A stretch of 54,067 nt of DNA from a virus. A program made the position numbers and the translations under genes. Of the stretch, positions 39,326 through 48,111 are shown piece after piece (position 1 is the first letter of the stretch; each line of letters begins with the position of its first letter). Below the pieces are notes generated by a model, which was not told the DNA's origin, made no database searches, and saw only the letters and a program-made list of their open reading frames with translations. The stretch lies in the IMG/VR virus record IMGVR_UViG_3300032087_000618, positions 1 through 54,067 of that record. The stretch is one strand, 5' to 3'.

Positions 39326-40124
39326 AGGTAAAAGAACTACTTTTCAAAGTAGCTACGATTCAGAACTAGGTTGTTTTACAGATAGCTATATGCTTCAATG
39401 TAAAGGCGGTGGTGGTACAAGTACTACAACTGTTGAGCCTTCCCCAGAGCAAAGGGCTATACTAAACCAACAGTTAGGTTATGCTAGAGATATGGAAGCA
39501 TTAGGCCCTATGGAGTTCTATGGGGGCGACACAACAGCAGGTATGTCTTCTGACACTGAAGCAGGTCTTGCGGCCCAGCTAGATGCTGCAGGAAGCACAG
39601 GAGCACTTAGCGATACTGCTATGGCTAGGTTCCAAGATGCTATGGCTTATGATCCCTTAAAGGATCCCGGAACGCAAGATTATTTAGATGCTATTACTAA
39701 ACCACTAGTATCTAACTATGAGACAACTATTGCCCCTAAGTTAACTACTGCCGCTGTACAAGGTGGAGCATTTGGTGGCGATAGAGCTGCTATCCAACAA
39801 GAGCGTGCTATTTCTAATTTAACAGGTCAAGTAACAGATGCAAGGACTAAAGCTCTCCAAGGTATTGTAGACTCTAATAGACGACAACAGCTTGGTATGA
39901 TGCAACAGTTACCTCAACTACAAGATTCAGCTTTGCTTCAGTCTCAAATTATTCAAGACGTTGGTGCTGCTAAGGAAGGTTACACTCAAGCTGAAATTGA
40001 TGCAGCAAGAGAAAGATTTGAGTTTGGACAGACTGCACCTCGTCAAAACATACGAGATGCTGCGGCTATGCTTAGCGGTCTTGATTTTGGCAGTATTCAA
40101 ACAACAAAGGGAGGAGGTAAGTAA
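39315..40124 (+). CDS. Internal/ejection protein candidate (269 aa)
   Basis: Contains KGGGGTSTTTVEPSPEQRAI near residue 30, a pattern I know from ejected or tail-associated proteins of podoviruses, and a long helical part with Gln/Ala-rich segments (AAVQGGAFGGDRAAIQQERA, RRQQLGMMQQLPQLQDSALL). First of five ejection-type genes in a row. The stop overlaps the start of the following gene (TAATG). Confidence 0.65.
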   Translation: MKLKGKRTTFQSSYDSELGCFTDSYMLQCKGGGGTSTTTVEPSPEQRAILNQQLGYARDMEALGPMEFYGGDTTAGMSSDTEAGLAAQLDAAGSTGALSDTAMARFQDAMAYDPLKDPGTQDYLDAITKPLVSNYETTIAPKLTTAAVQGGAFGGDRAAIQQERAISNLTGQVTDARTKALQGIVDSNRRQQLGMMQQLPQLQDSALLQSQIIQDVGAAKEGYTQAEIDAARERFEFGQTAPRQNIRDAAAMLSGLDFGSIQTTKGGGK

Positions 40125-40705
40125 TGTTACCATTGTTAGCAATGTCATTAGGTGGAGCAGCATTAGGTGCTTTAGCTAATCCAAAAGACAGAAAGAAAGG
40201 TGCTCTTATGGGTCTTGGATTAGGTTTACTAGGCCCAGCTATGGGTGCAGCAGGTATTGGTTCTGGAGGTGTATTAGGTACTTCTCTTGGAGCTGGCGGG
40301 ACTGCTGCTACTACAGGAGCTGCTACTACAGGAGCTGCTGCCACTGTACCCGGAGCTGTAGCCAGTGCAGCCCCTGTTGTTGAATTAGGGATGTCTACTT
40401 CTGCTATAAACGCTAACGCTGCTAAACTAGCTGCTGAGCAAGCGGCTAAAAAGGCAGCAGGTGATATAGCAGGTAGCACTTTAGGTAGCCAGTTGGCTTC
40501 TGGTGCTGGTAAAGCTGCTGTTGCTTCTGCGCCTGTAGCTTTAGATATCTTAACTAGAGAACAACCTCGGAGTACAACTCAGACCCGTAGCATGTCAATA
40601 GATAATCAAGCTGTTGGGGCTCCAGTTGATCTTTATCAACAAGCAGCTCTTAATAGACAACAAAGAATGAAACGAGGCTTACCCGGACGGAGACTACGGG
40701 GATAA
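40124..40705 (+). CDS. Ala/Gly-rich hydrophobic virion protein (193 aa)
   Basis: Starts MLPLLAMSLGGAALGALANP, followed by GLGLGLLGPAMGAAGIGSGG: Gly/Ala-rich hydrophobic segments able to insert into membranes, and a polar basic C-terminus (QQRMKRGLPGRRLRG). Many podoviruses have such a small protein that forms the outer part of the DNA-ejection channel (as T7 gp14). Assigned by composition and order. Confidence 0.55.
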   Translation: MLPLLAMSLGGAALGALANPKDRKKGALMGLGLGLLGPAMGAAGIGSGGVLGTSLGAGGTAATTGAATTGAAATVPGAVASAAPVVELGMSTSAINANAAKLAAEQAAKKAAGDIAGSTLGSQLASGAGKAAVASAPVALDILTREQPRSTTQTRSMSIDNQAVGAPVDLYQQAALNRQQRMKRGLPGRRLRG

Positions 40706-40717
40706 AGGAGAACAGTA

Positions 40718-43345
40718 ATGGCTAACGATTTAAAAACAATGTCTGACTTGTTCATGGGTTTAATGCACGACATTGATGACGATGAAGACAAAAAGAAAGG
40801 TCTTATACCCGGAACTAACATTCCGTTGCCAGACCCTAACAGCGTAGTCCCACCTGTTCTAGATCAGTTCCAAACACCTCCACCTAAAGCACCCTACCAG
40901 GATGCAGGGGAGTACATGCGGAATTATTTTGCTAGCAATCAAGAAGCTTTAGCTAACAGGGAGCCTATACCCAGAAAAGATATGTTAAGGGCTGATGGTA
41001 CCACTAAATCTGCTCAAGGATTCTTAGGTCCATTCCCAGACCAGTATGGCAAGATGATGACAGAGCAAACCATTGGAGTTGAAATAGACGGTAAGGAAGT
41101 ACAAATGCCAGCTATAGTTCCAACTACTACTCCAGATGAAATAGAGCTACTGGCTTCTGGTAATGTTAACTGGCAAAGCCCACGGGGTCAATTGATCCAA
41201 GATAAAGCCGTAGCTAACTACAGAGATCGAGTTAGTAGAGGCTTAAGCCCTTACTATCAGGATGGTGAAGGTGATGTACCTTCAGTACAAGAAGTGCCTA
41301 AACCAGCTGAAGTAGGTGGACCAGCTTATAGCTATGGTAACTTAGGTGTTAAGCCAGTTAGTACTGTGCTAGACTTAAATGATCCTAATCTGTATGATCC
41401 TTCTACAGGTAATTTAAAACCTGAGTATCAAAAACAAGCTGAAGCTCAATTTGACCCAAATAACTTAGTAGAAGTAGGTGGACCAGCTTATAGCTATGGT
41501 AACTTAGGTGTTAAACCTCAACGTGAGGTCCCTGAATTACCATTTAGTTATAACGTAGAAGATATTCTAAACAAAACCGCTTCAGATTACATACCTAAAC
41601 CTGAACCTACTTTTGGTCAACAAACTGATTTACCTACTTGGCTTACTAGTCCAATTGATGCTATGCGTGCAAGTCTAATGCCGGCAGCTATGGCTAATGA
41701 TCAAGCTAGGATTGACTTTTTAAAAGAACAAGTAGCTAAGGGTAACATGGATCCTGCGGCTCTTAAAGAGGTTGAACGTTTAGAGGAACGAATTAAAAAT
41801 AGTCAAAAGACAATTGATACCTACGAAGCAGAAAAACTTGCAGATAAAACGTACAAGGTTCAAAGGTTACTTGATGCAGGTCTTGTTGTTGAAGCTAGAA
41901 AGTTAGCTGACGAGTTAGGTGTAGACTTTAATACAATTGATAGCGGTACGAAATTAACTATCCCTGATAGCCCTATGATTGGATTAGGTGGTGTACCTAA
42001 GCCTGAGCCTGAACCTGAGGTAAGACCTCCATTAAGGGTTGTAACCACAGAAGAAACAGAAGCTTCAGGTGAACTTATTGGTAGCGACACTTCTAAGCAA
42101 GTTGATGAAAGCCTCAAGGTCTCAGGTGTACAACCTGGGGGTAAGGTTGTTACAACAACTAATACAGAAACAGAGGAAGAGGAAGTAGTAGTCGTTGACG
42201 AAAACGGTGATGAAAAACCCGGATTCCTTAAAAGCCTATGGAACGGCATTAAAGACATTGCTAAAGAAGGGTTTGAAGATCCGTCTTTACGTAGAGCTTT
42301 ATTTGCTTACACTGCCTCAAGAGTCTTAGGCTATGATGGAGTAACCCTAGCTTCTGCTGTTCTTGAGAATGAATGGCAAAAGCAAGCTGCTCAGGCTAAA
42401 GCTGATCGTGAATTAGAAAAACTTTATGGTGAAAAGCAAGCCAAACTAATTCTAGATAAAAGGGTAGACCCTACTAAAGTGTTTACTGTGTATGATAGTC
42501 AAACTAAAACTAACCTTACAGGCTCAACTAGTAAAGATGGTACATTGTTTTACCCAGATAATCCATCAGTCTTTGGGATCGAAGCAGGGTCACCTGTTGA
42601 CTTATCTAAGCTAAGAACTTTTGATGATGGTAGGTTTGAACCTCAAGCTGGTAAAACTATGGCTGAACTCCAAGGTGAGTACCTCGAGTTTGCAGGAAAC
42701 AAAGCTAAGGCTATTATAGCTCAAATAAAACAACGTAACTCCTCTATGGAGTCTACGCAGTTGGATGATTTAGTTTCACAGATGCAAGCTGCAACTAATG
42801 AAAATATTTTATCAGAACCTTTGATGGCGTTCTTATCAACCTTACCAGCAGGTGTAGATCCTAATGATAAGTTTGTTAGGGAAGCAGCTGTTAATGGTAT
42901 CAGAGAGTGGCTTAAATCCTTTGAAAGTGGTCAGACTGTCGATAGTAAAGACTTAGTTGGATTCCTTGATGCTCAACGTATGAAGCTTGATTTAACATCA
43001 AACGGAATACCTCAGGATTACTTTAAGATACCTGCAGATGAAAAGGGAGAAGCGCAAGTTGGTAACAATGCTATTTCTGTAATAATGAATGGTATTGAAA
43101 ACAGCCCTTATGCTAAAGACTTAGGATTAAGTACCCCAATTATTTTATCTAAGATGGCTGACATCTATGGCAAGAAAGTCATTAATGAAAAAGGCTTCCA
43201 AGGCAGAATGAATGGTTACTCTAAAGATTCATTTAGCGAAGGTGATAAGTCTAAGTTTGTATCTCCGTTCTTTGCTTTTGTTCAAAAATCATTTGCTTCA
43301 GACAATGAAGACATAGCAGAGTTAATGGCTGAACTTAAAAAATAA
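40718..43345 (+). CDS. Large internal virion protein (875 aa)
   Basis: Acidic/Pro-rich first part, including a segment RADGTTKSAQGFLGPFPDQYGK with TIGVEIDGKEVQMPAIVPTT that recurs in phage virion proteins, a duplicated 14-residue motif VGGPAYSYGNLGVK (encoded by a 44-base exact direct repeat at 41309 and 41471), a helical stretch near residue 340 (ALKEVERLEERIKNSQKTID), and an acidic linker (TETEEEEVVVVDENGDE). C-terminal 300 residues are helical. No enzyme motif seen. Likely core protein ejected with the DNA. Confidence 0.7.
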   Translation: MANDLKTMSDLFMGLMHDIDDDEDKKKGLIPGTNIPLPDPNSVVPPVLDQFQTPPPKAPYQDAGEYMRNYFASNQEALANREPIPRKDMLRADGTTKSAQGFLGPFPDQYGKMMTEQTIGVEIDGKEVQMPAIVPTTTPDEIELLASGNVNWQSPRGQLIQDKAVANYRDRVSRGLSPYYQDGEGDVPSVQEVPKPAEVGGPAYSYGNLGVKPVSTVLDLNDPNLYDPSTGNLKPEYQKQAEAQFDPNNLVEVGGPAYSYGNLGVKPQREVPELPFSYNVEDILNKTASDYIPKPEPTFGQQTDLPTWLTSPIDAMRASLMPAAMANDQARIDFLKEQVAKGNMDPAALKEVERLEERIKNSQKTIDTYEAEKLADKTYKVQRLLDAGLVVEARKLADELGVDFNTIDSGTKLTIPDSPMIGLGGVPKPEPEPEVRPPLRVVTTEETEASGELIGSDTSKQVDESLKVSGVQPGGKVVTTTNTETEEEEVVVVDENGDEKPGFLKSLWNGIKDIAKEGFEDPSLRRALFAYTASRVLGYDGVTLASAVLENEWQKQAAQAKADRELEKLYGEKQAKLILDKRVDPTKVFTVYDSQTKTNLTGSTSKDGTLFYPDNPSVFGIEAGSPVDLSKLRTFDDGRFEPQAGKTMAELQGEYLEFAGNKAKAIIAQIKQRNSSMESTQLDDLVSQMQAATNENILSEPLMAFLSTLPAGVDPNDKFVREAAVNGIREWLKSFESGQTVDSKDLVGFLDAQRMKLDLTSNGIPQDYFKIPADEKGEAQVGNNAISVIMNGIENSPYAKDLGLSTPIILSKMADIYGKKVINEKGFQGRMNGYSKDSFSEGDKSKFVSPFFAFVQKSFASDNEDIAELMAELKK
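41309..41352 (+). repeat. 44-bp exact direct repeat, copy 1
   Basis: Identical to 41471-41514, 162 bases apart, in frame; both copies encode EVGGPAYSYGNLGVK. Recent internal duplication. Confidence 0.9.
41471..41514 (+). repeat. 44-bp exact direct repeat, copy 2
   Basis: Second copy of the repeat at 41309-41352, within the same reading frame of the 875-aa virion protein. Confidence 0.9.
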
Positions 43346-43371
43346 ATATGTTAATAGGAGAGTAGTCGGTT

Positions 43372-46300
43372 ATGAGCTACATTATAAATCAAAACCAAGA
43401 AGAAGAAGAGTTGGAGCCTATAGAAGGATCTCAAGCCGACTTAACCCCAGAGGCCCCATCGGAAGAAAAGAAAGTCTACCACGGGGCTCAGGCTGTAGAG
43501 CAGGTCTCTCAAAACATTGGAAGACCTTTGACTTATGCTGAGCAAAGAGTTGTAGAAGAGGAGGGGTACGTTGCTACTCCATACTTGGACACTAAAGGTA
43601 TTCTAACTCAAGGGGTAGGTCAGACTGGTGAGTGGATTGAAAAAGGCTTTGAGGCTGCTTTCCAGCATCATGTTGAAAGAACTGAACGTAGAATACCTAA
43701 CCTTAAAGAGTTGCCTGATACATTGCAAGCTGAGTTAATTCAAGCAGAATACAGGGGAGACTTAGGTCAATCCCCTACATTCTTAAAATTGTTTAACCAA
43801 GGTTTTTATCACACAGCTGCCGAAGAGTTCTTAGACCACAAGGAGTACAGAGAGTCTAAAGAAAAGGGCAGTGGTGTGCATAAGCGCATGAAAAGGGTAT
43901 CAGATGCGGTAGCTATGTTTGCTTCTGGAGAAACAGTAAAGGGTGAAGCAGTACCTGAGGCTGCTCGCTTTGAAACCGATTACAATATCGGAACCTCAGG
44001 CTTTGTTACAGTAGATGGAGATACATTTAAAAACAAAGAAACTGGAGTAAAGATCCGTTTAGGTGGAATTGATCTAGCTGAGACTAATAAAGTTGTTGCT
44101 GACAAAGGTTTTATTCGAGGAGAGGGTGGGGGTGACGTAACTAAAGTTATAGTCTCTGCTCTTTTTAATAAATATGGCTTTACAAACCCAGTAATAACTG
44201 ATGAAAAAGATAGCTATGGTAGAAATATTGGTGATATGGTAGATGATCAGGGTAATTCTGGTACGGATTTCCTTATTGCTTCCGGCATTGCTACTCCAAC
44301 GTTTATTGGTAATACAAAAGAAACTATGTCTGACGAGGAATACTCTCGTTATGTCTATAATATGGGACAAAGGGCTATCAGAGACCCTAAAAAACCTAAG
44401 ACTGACATAGAATTAGCTGCTGAACTGATAAGAACTGCAGAATATGCACCCACTAACGGGCAATTTGTAGCAAAACAGCTAGCTTTTAACGAAGCAGAGT
44501 TTGCTTTGATGCCTGAGTTGTTCTCAGGTGTGGTATTACGTAACAAAAATGCTACATTTGATAACAGATCTAAGACACCTTACTCTCAATCCTTTGATAA
44601 TGCTTTAGAAATGGTTAGAAACTCTTTCTTCCAGATAGCTTCTATGGGATTAGACGTAGCTGGCTTTGATGAAGCTGAAGCTTACATGCAAGGTCGGGTT
44701 GATTATAGTAAAAGCAGACTGAAAGACATGCCTAAGGTACGTTTAGACTATAAAGATGTAGATTGGACTAACTTAGACCAAATAGGGGAGTACTTAGGTG
44801 CTAACCTTGCAATGTCCTTACCCTTTATGGGTGTAACTGCAGCTTCACTGTTGCTAGCAGGCCCAACCGGAGGTGCTAGTTTATCTGCACCTGTTATGAT
44901 GTACACTGGTCTTATTATTGACGAAATGCCGGGAGAGCTTGAAGATAAAAGCTATACTTCTGCTGTCGTAGGTGGGTCAATAGCTGCTGCTTTAGATGTC
45001 TTTGGTCTTAGAGGAGCTTTAGGTCTTCTTAAACCTTCTCAGTTTATGACTGGAGAAGCTAAAGAGGCTGCTATCGAGGCTGTTCAAAATGCTAAAGGTG
45101 AATCACTACAACGTATCATATCTGTACTAGGTAAGGAAGCAGGTGATTCAGCTACTACAGGCGTACTAACTAGAGAACAAGCTGAGCTTGCCCTTGCAAG
45201 AAGCAGTAAGCGTCAGATTGCAGCATTGTCTGCAGGTGTTAAGGAAAAAGTAGACCAACAACTACGTAAAAGCGTATTGTTAAAACAGTTTACTAAGGAC
45301 CTTACAGCTGGTGCAGCTTTTGAGGGCAGTACGGAAATGCTTCAAGAGCTTACCCAGTATACTGCAGTAGTTATAGGATCAGATGAAGTATGGAACTTCG
45401 ATAAACTCCAAGACAGACTGGCTAATGCTTTAGTTGCTGGTGGGCTTATGGGTGCTGGTTTTGCTGCACCCGGATCTGTTTGGGAAGCTGGTGCATGGAA
45501 AGATGCTAGCGTAGCTATGGCCGAGTATGATAAAAGATACGATGAGGCTGCTACAACTTGGAAAGAAGAAGAAGTTGAACAGTTTGGTAAGGTAAGAGAC
45601 CTTGATGAAGCACTTGATGCTGAGTGGGATGAAGTTTCACAGAGAGAAGGTAAGCCCCTAGTAAAGAAAGGTGCTAAGCTTCCTGAAAACTTCGATCAAT
45701 TGTCCTTAGAAGAGCAGGCTGATATCCTTATGGGATCTGGTGGTCCTGTGATTAGGCTTGAAGAGTATGCTGATAAAGGTGAAGAACGTAGGAGTGCAAC
45801 ACCTAGGTCTGATAAACTAGTTGATATGTTTAAAGACCCTGTAGCTGCCCTACGTACTGCATTAGATACTCGGATGACTGTTGACTTACTTAATCAAAGT
45901 CCTTCTGCTAGGTTGATTTATTCCATGTTAGGTGGAAGAAAGAACCAAGTGCAAGCTGGATTAGACTTTACTTCAGATAAGGTTGCAAGTTACACAGGCT
46001 TTGAAGGTATGCTTCGTGGTGGTACTATACAAAACATACTTAATACTTTCCAGACAGAAGGTAAAAGGTATGGTAGGCAACGTACAGAAGTGTCTGCACT
46101 TATCTACGATTTCTATGGTACAGTTATCAGGCCTATTACTCAGCCTAAAGGTAAGAAAAGTAGCAACAAAGAGCGTCTAACAGGACCTGAAGTTATTGCA
46201 GCTATTGATTGGGATAATTTACCAACTAGGTTTCAAAAGAACTCTCAGGCTCTAAAGGATATTGTAACAGACTTGTATGCTGTCGATAATGCTATGTGGA

Positions 46301-48111
46301 AAAACATAACTGCTAGGCAGAGTCAAACATCTGAGCCGTTAATAGGTAAGCTACAGGATCACATCTTTAGAAGTAAGGCTTTCTTGAAAGAGAAAATAGC
46401 TAAGGATAAAGATACTTTTATTAAGTTACTTATGCAGGAGAAAGGTCTTAGCAAGGAAAATGCAGAGGCTGTTACAGATACTATACTAGATAACCCAGAT
46501 GCTAACTCATTAGAGGATGCATTTGATTTGACTAGAGGTGGTCTATACCCTGCAGGATTCAAGCGTAGATCATTAGACATTGCAGATAGTAAGGCTTTTG
46601 ATGGGTTCTTGCAGAACAATATCTTTGATAACCTTGAGCAGAACATGAAAAGCTCTGCACGATACATGACATCTTTGAAGTTCTTAGGTAAGAATAATAA
46701 ACTAATGGATCAGTTGCTAACTAAAGTTCACGATGAGTTAGTTGATAAGGGTAACCCTGATGCTGATGAGATAGTGCAAGACCTAGCTATGCACATAAGG
46801 GACCTTGTAAACGCTGACTCAGGTAACTACAGACGTATTGAAAGCGAAGCTGTACGTGGTGCTCAGAAGTTTATGACAGTAGTTGGTGTACTAACCATGC
46901 TACCCCTTGCTGCCCCTATGTCCTTAGTGGAGTTTGCACTAGCCCCTATGAATGTAAACATCCAAGCATTGAACAAAAACATTGGTTCTCTGGGTATGAT
47001 ACTTGGTAGAGAAATGTTTGAGTACTTTGCTGAGATAGGTAGGATCATGGGTGTGGCACCTAAGCGTAGTAACTTTGATACTGCTATTAAAGCTCGTAAG
47101 GAAAGAATGGGTGATGATCCAAGATACGTAGGTATCGAAGATCCCCGAGGACTTCTTAAGCGCATAGGTATGCTACAGCAGAAAACTGGTCAGGCTACCC
47201 TGGTTGGTGTATCTGAGACAAGTGAGTTTACTAAGGCTTTGATGGATAACTTCTTCAAGATTATTGGTTTGACTAGTGTAACTAATGCTACTCGTACATT
47301 GCGTGCTGCATTCTTTAACGACTTCTTAATCAGTAACTTGGATAAAATCCATTCAGCTGGTCTTTTGCAAACCAATGAAGTTGTTGAAGCTCGTCAGATG
47401 CTTGAAGAGTTTGGTATACCTGTAGACACTATGATTGATTTATCTATAGCAGTTAAGGCTGACCCAGATAACCCCCAGCTTAGAGCACAGTGGGAACGTC
47501 AGTTTGATAATGGATTGTTAAACTTTGTCAATGGTGCAGTACCTATGCCTCAGGCTATGACACGACCATTGGTATACAGTGATCCACACTTTGCTATGTT
47601 TATGCAGTTTCAAGGGTTTATTTCTCAGTTCACAGCGGTACATATTCCAAGGATTTGGAAGACAATCAATAAAGCTACCCCCGGCATGAAGTACTCTATG
47701 TTTGCTTCTTTAGCATCCATGTTAATGCTAGGGTATGCTGCTCAGTATCTCAAGGATCTTATTAAGTTTGGTGAAGGATCTCCATACTTATCAGATAATG
47801 AGAAATACTTACGTGCTCTGTATAGCTCAGGTTTACTTGGTACGACTGAAAGGATAATTAGTAATAACTTTTTATTTCCTTTATACGAAGATAGAAGCAG
47901 GTCACTTGTAGAAGCTACTTGGAACTTAGTAGCCGGAGAAGCCCCTGCATCTAATATTGTTGAGAACATATATGGATTAGGACAAGGTGCATTGGATGAT
48001 AACTCAAGAAAGATAGTTAAGTCTGGTCTTTCTTTGACACCTTTCTCACCTTTAAAACATAGAATATACGATGAACTAGTCCAAAACAATTGGATAACAG
48101 GAGATGAATAA
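43372..48111 (+). CDS. Internal virion protein with lysozyme and SNase domains
   Basis: 1579 aa. Residues about 50-185 are a T4-type (GH24) lysozyme: Glu64, Asp73 and Thr79 in EEGYVATPYLDTKGILTQGV keep the 9- and 6-residue spacing of T4 lysozyme Glu11-Asp20-Thr26. Residues about 208-330 are a staphylococcal-nuclease domain: VDGDTFK (Asp215, Asp217), Arg229, GIDLAET (Asp234, Glu237) and YGR (Arg284), all catalytic positions present. The rest is helical with hydrophobic segments near residues 480-510, 1170-1190 and 1445-1465 able to span a membrane. Expected to be ejected, open peptidoglycan and help form the DNA channel; the nuclease target is unknown. TAATG overlap with the next gene. Confidence 0.88.
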   Translation: MSYIINQNQEEEELEPIEGSQADLTPEAPSEEKKVYHGAQAVEQVSQNIGRPLTYAEQRVVEEEGYVATPYLDTKGILTQGVGQTGEWIEKGFEAAFQHHVERTERRIPNLKELPDTLQAELIQAEYRGDLGQSPTFLKLFNQGFYHTAAEEFLDHKEYRESKEKGSGVHKRMKRVSDAVAMFASGETVKGEAVPEAARFETDYNIGTSGFVTVDGDTFKNKETGVKIRLGGIDLAETNKVVADKGFIRGEGGGDVTKVIVSALFNKYGFTNPVITDEKDSYGRNIGDMVDDQGNSGTDFLIASGIATPTFIGNTKETMSDEEYSRYVYNMGQRAIRDPKKPKTDIELAAELIRTAEYAPTNGQFVAKQLAFNEAEFALMPELFSGVVLRNKNATFDNRSKTPYSQSFDNALEMVRNSFFQIASMGLDVAGFDEAEAYMQGRVDYSKSRLKDMPKVRLDYKDVDWTNLDQIGEYLGANLAMSLPFMGVTAASLLLAGPTGGASLSAPVMMYTGLIIDEMPGELEDKSYTSAVVGGSIAAALDVFGLRGALGLLKPSQFMTGEAKEAAIEAVQNAKGESLQRIISVLGKEAGDSATTGVLTREQAELALARSSKRQIAALSAGVKEKVDQQLRKSVLLKQFTKDLTAGAAFEGSTEMLQELTQYTAVVIGSDEVWNFDKLQDRLANALVAGGLMGAGFAAPGSVWEAGAWKDASVAMAEYDKRYDEAATTWKEEEVEQFGKVRDLDEALDAEWDEVSQREGKPLVKKGAKLPENFDQLSLEEQADILMGSGGPVIRLEEYADKGEERRSATPRSDKLVDMFKDPVAALRTALDTRMTVDLLNQSPSARLIYSMLGGRKNQVQAGLDFTSDKVASYTGFEGMLRGGTIQNILNTFQTEGKRYGRQRTEVSALIYDFYGTVIRPITQPKGKKSSNKERLTGPEVIAAIDWDNLPTRFQKNSQALKDIVTDLYAVDNAMWKNITARQSQTSEPLIGKLQDHIFRSKAFLKEKIAKDKDTFIKLLMQEKGLSKENAEAVTDTILDNPDANSLEDAFDLTRGGLYPAGFKRRSLDIADSKAFDGFLQNNIFDNLEQNMKSSARYMTSLKFLGKNNKLMDQLLTKVHDELVDKGNPDADEIVQDLAMHIRDLVNADSGNYRRIESEAVRGAQKFMTVVGVLTMLPLAAPMSLVEFALAPMNVNIQALNKNIGSLGMILGREMFEYFAEIGRIMGVAPKRSNFDTAIKARKERMGDDPRYVGIEDPRGLLKRIGMLQQKTGQATLVGVSETSEFTKALMDNFFKIIGLTSVTNATRTLRAAFFNDFLISNLDKIHSAGLLQTNEVVEARQMLEEFGIPVDTMIDLSIAVKADPDNPQLRAQWERQFDNGLLNFVNGAVPMPQAMTRPLVYSDPHFAMFMQFQGFISQFTAVHIPRIWKTINKATPGMKYSMFASLASMLMLGYAAQYLKDLIKFGEGSPYLSDNEKYLRALYSSGLLGTTERIISNNFLFPLYEDRSRSLVEATWNLVAGEAPASNIVENIYGLGQGALDDNSRKIVKSGLSLTPFSPLKHRIYDELVQNNWITGDE

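Noticed and set aside
41860-42258. 132-codon minus frame inside the 875-aa virion protein gene
   Set aside because: Antisense shadow with Ser/Pro/Thr-rich sequence and no ribosome site.
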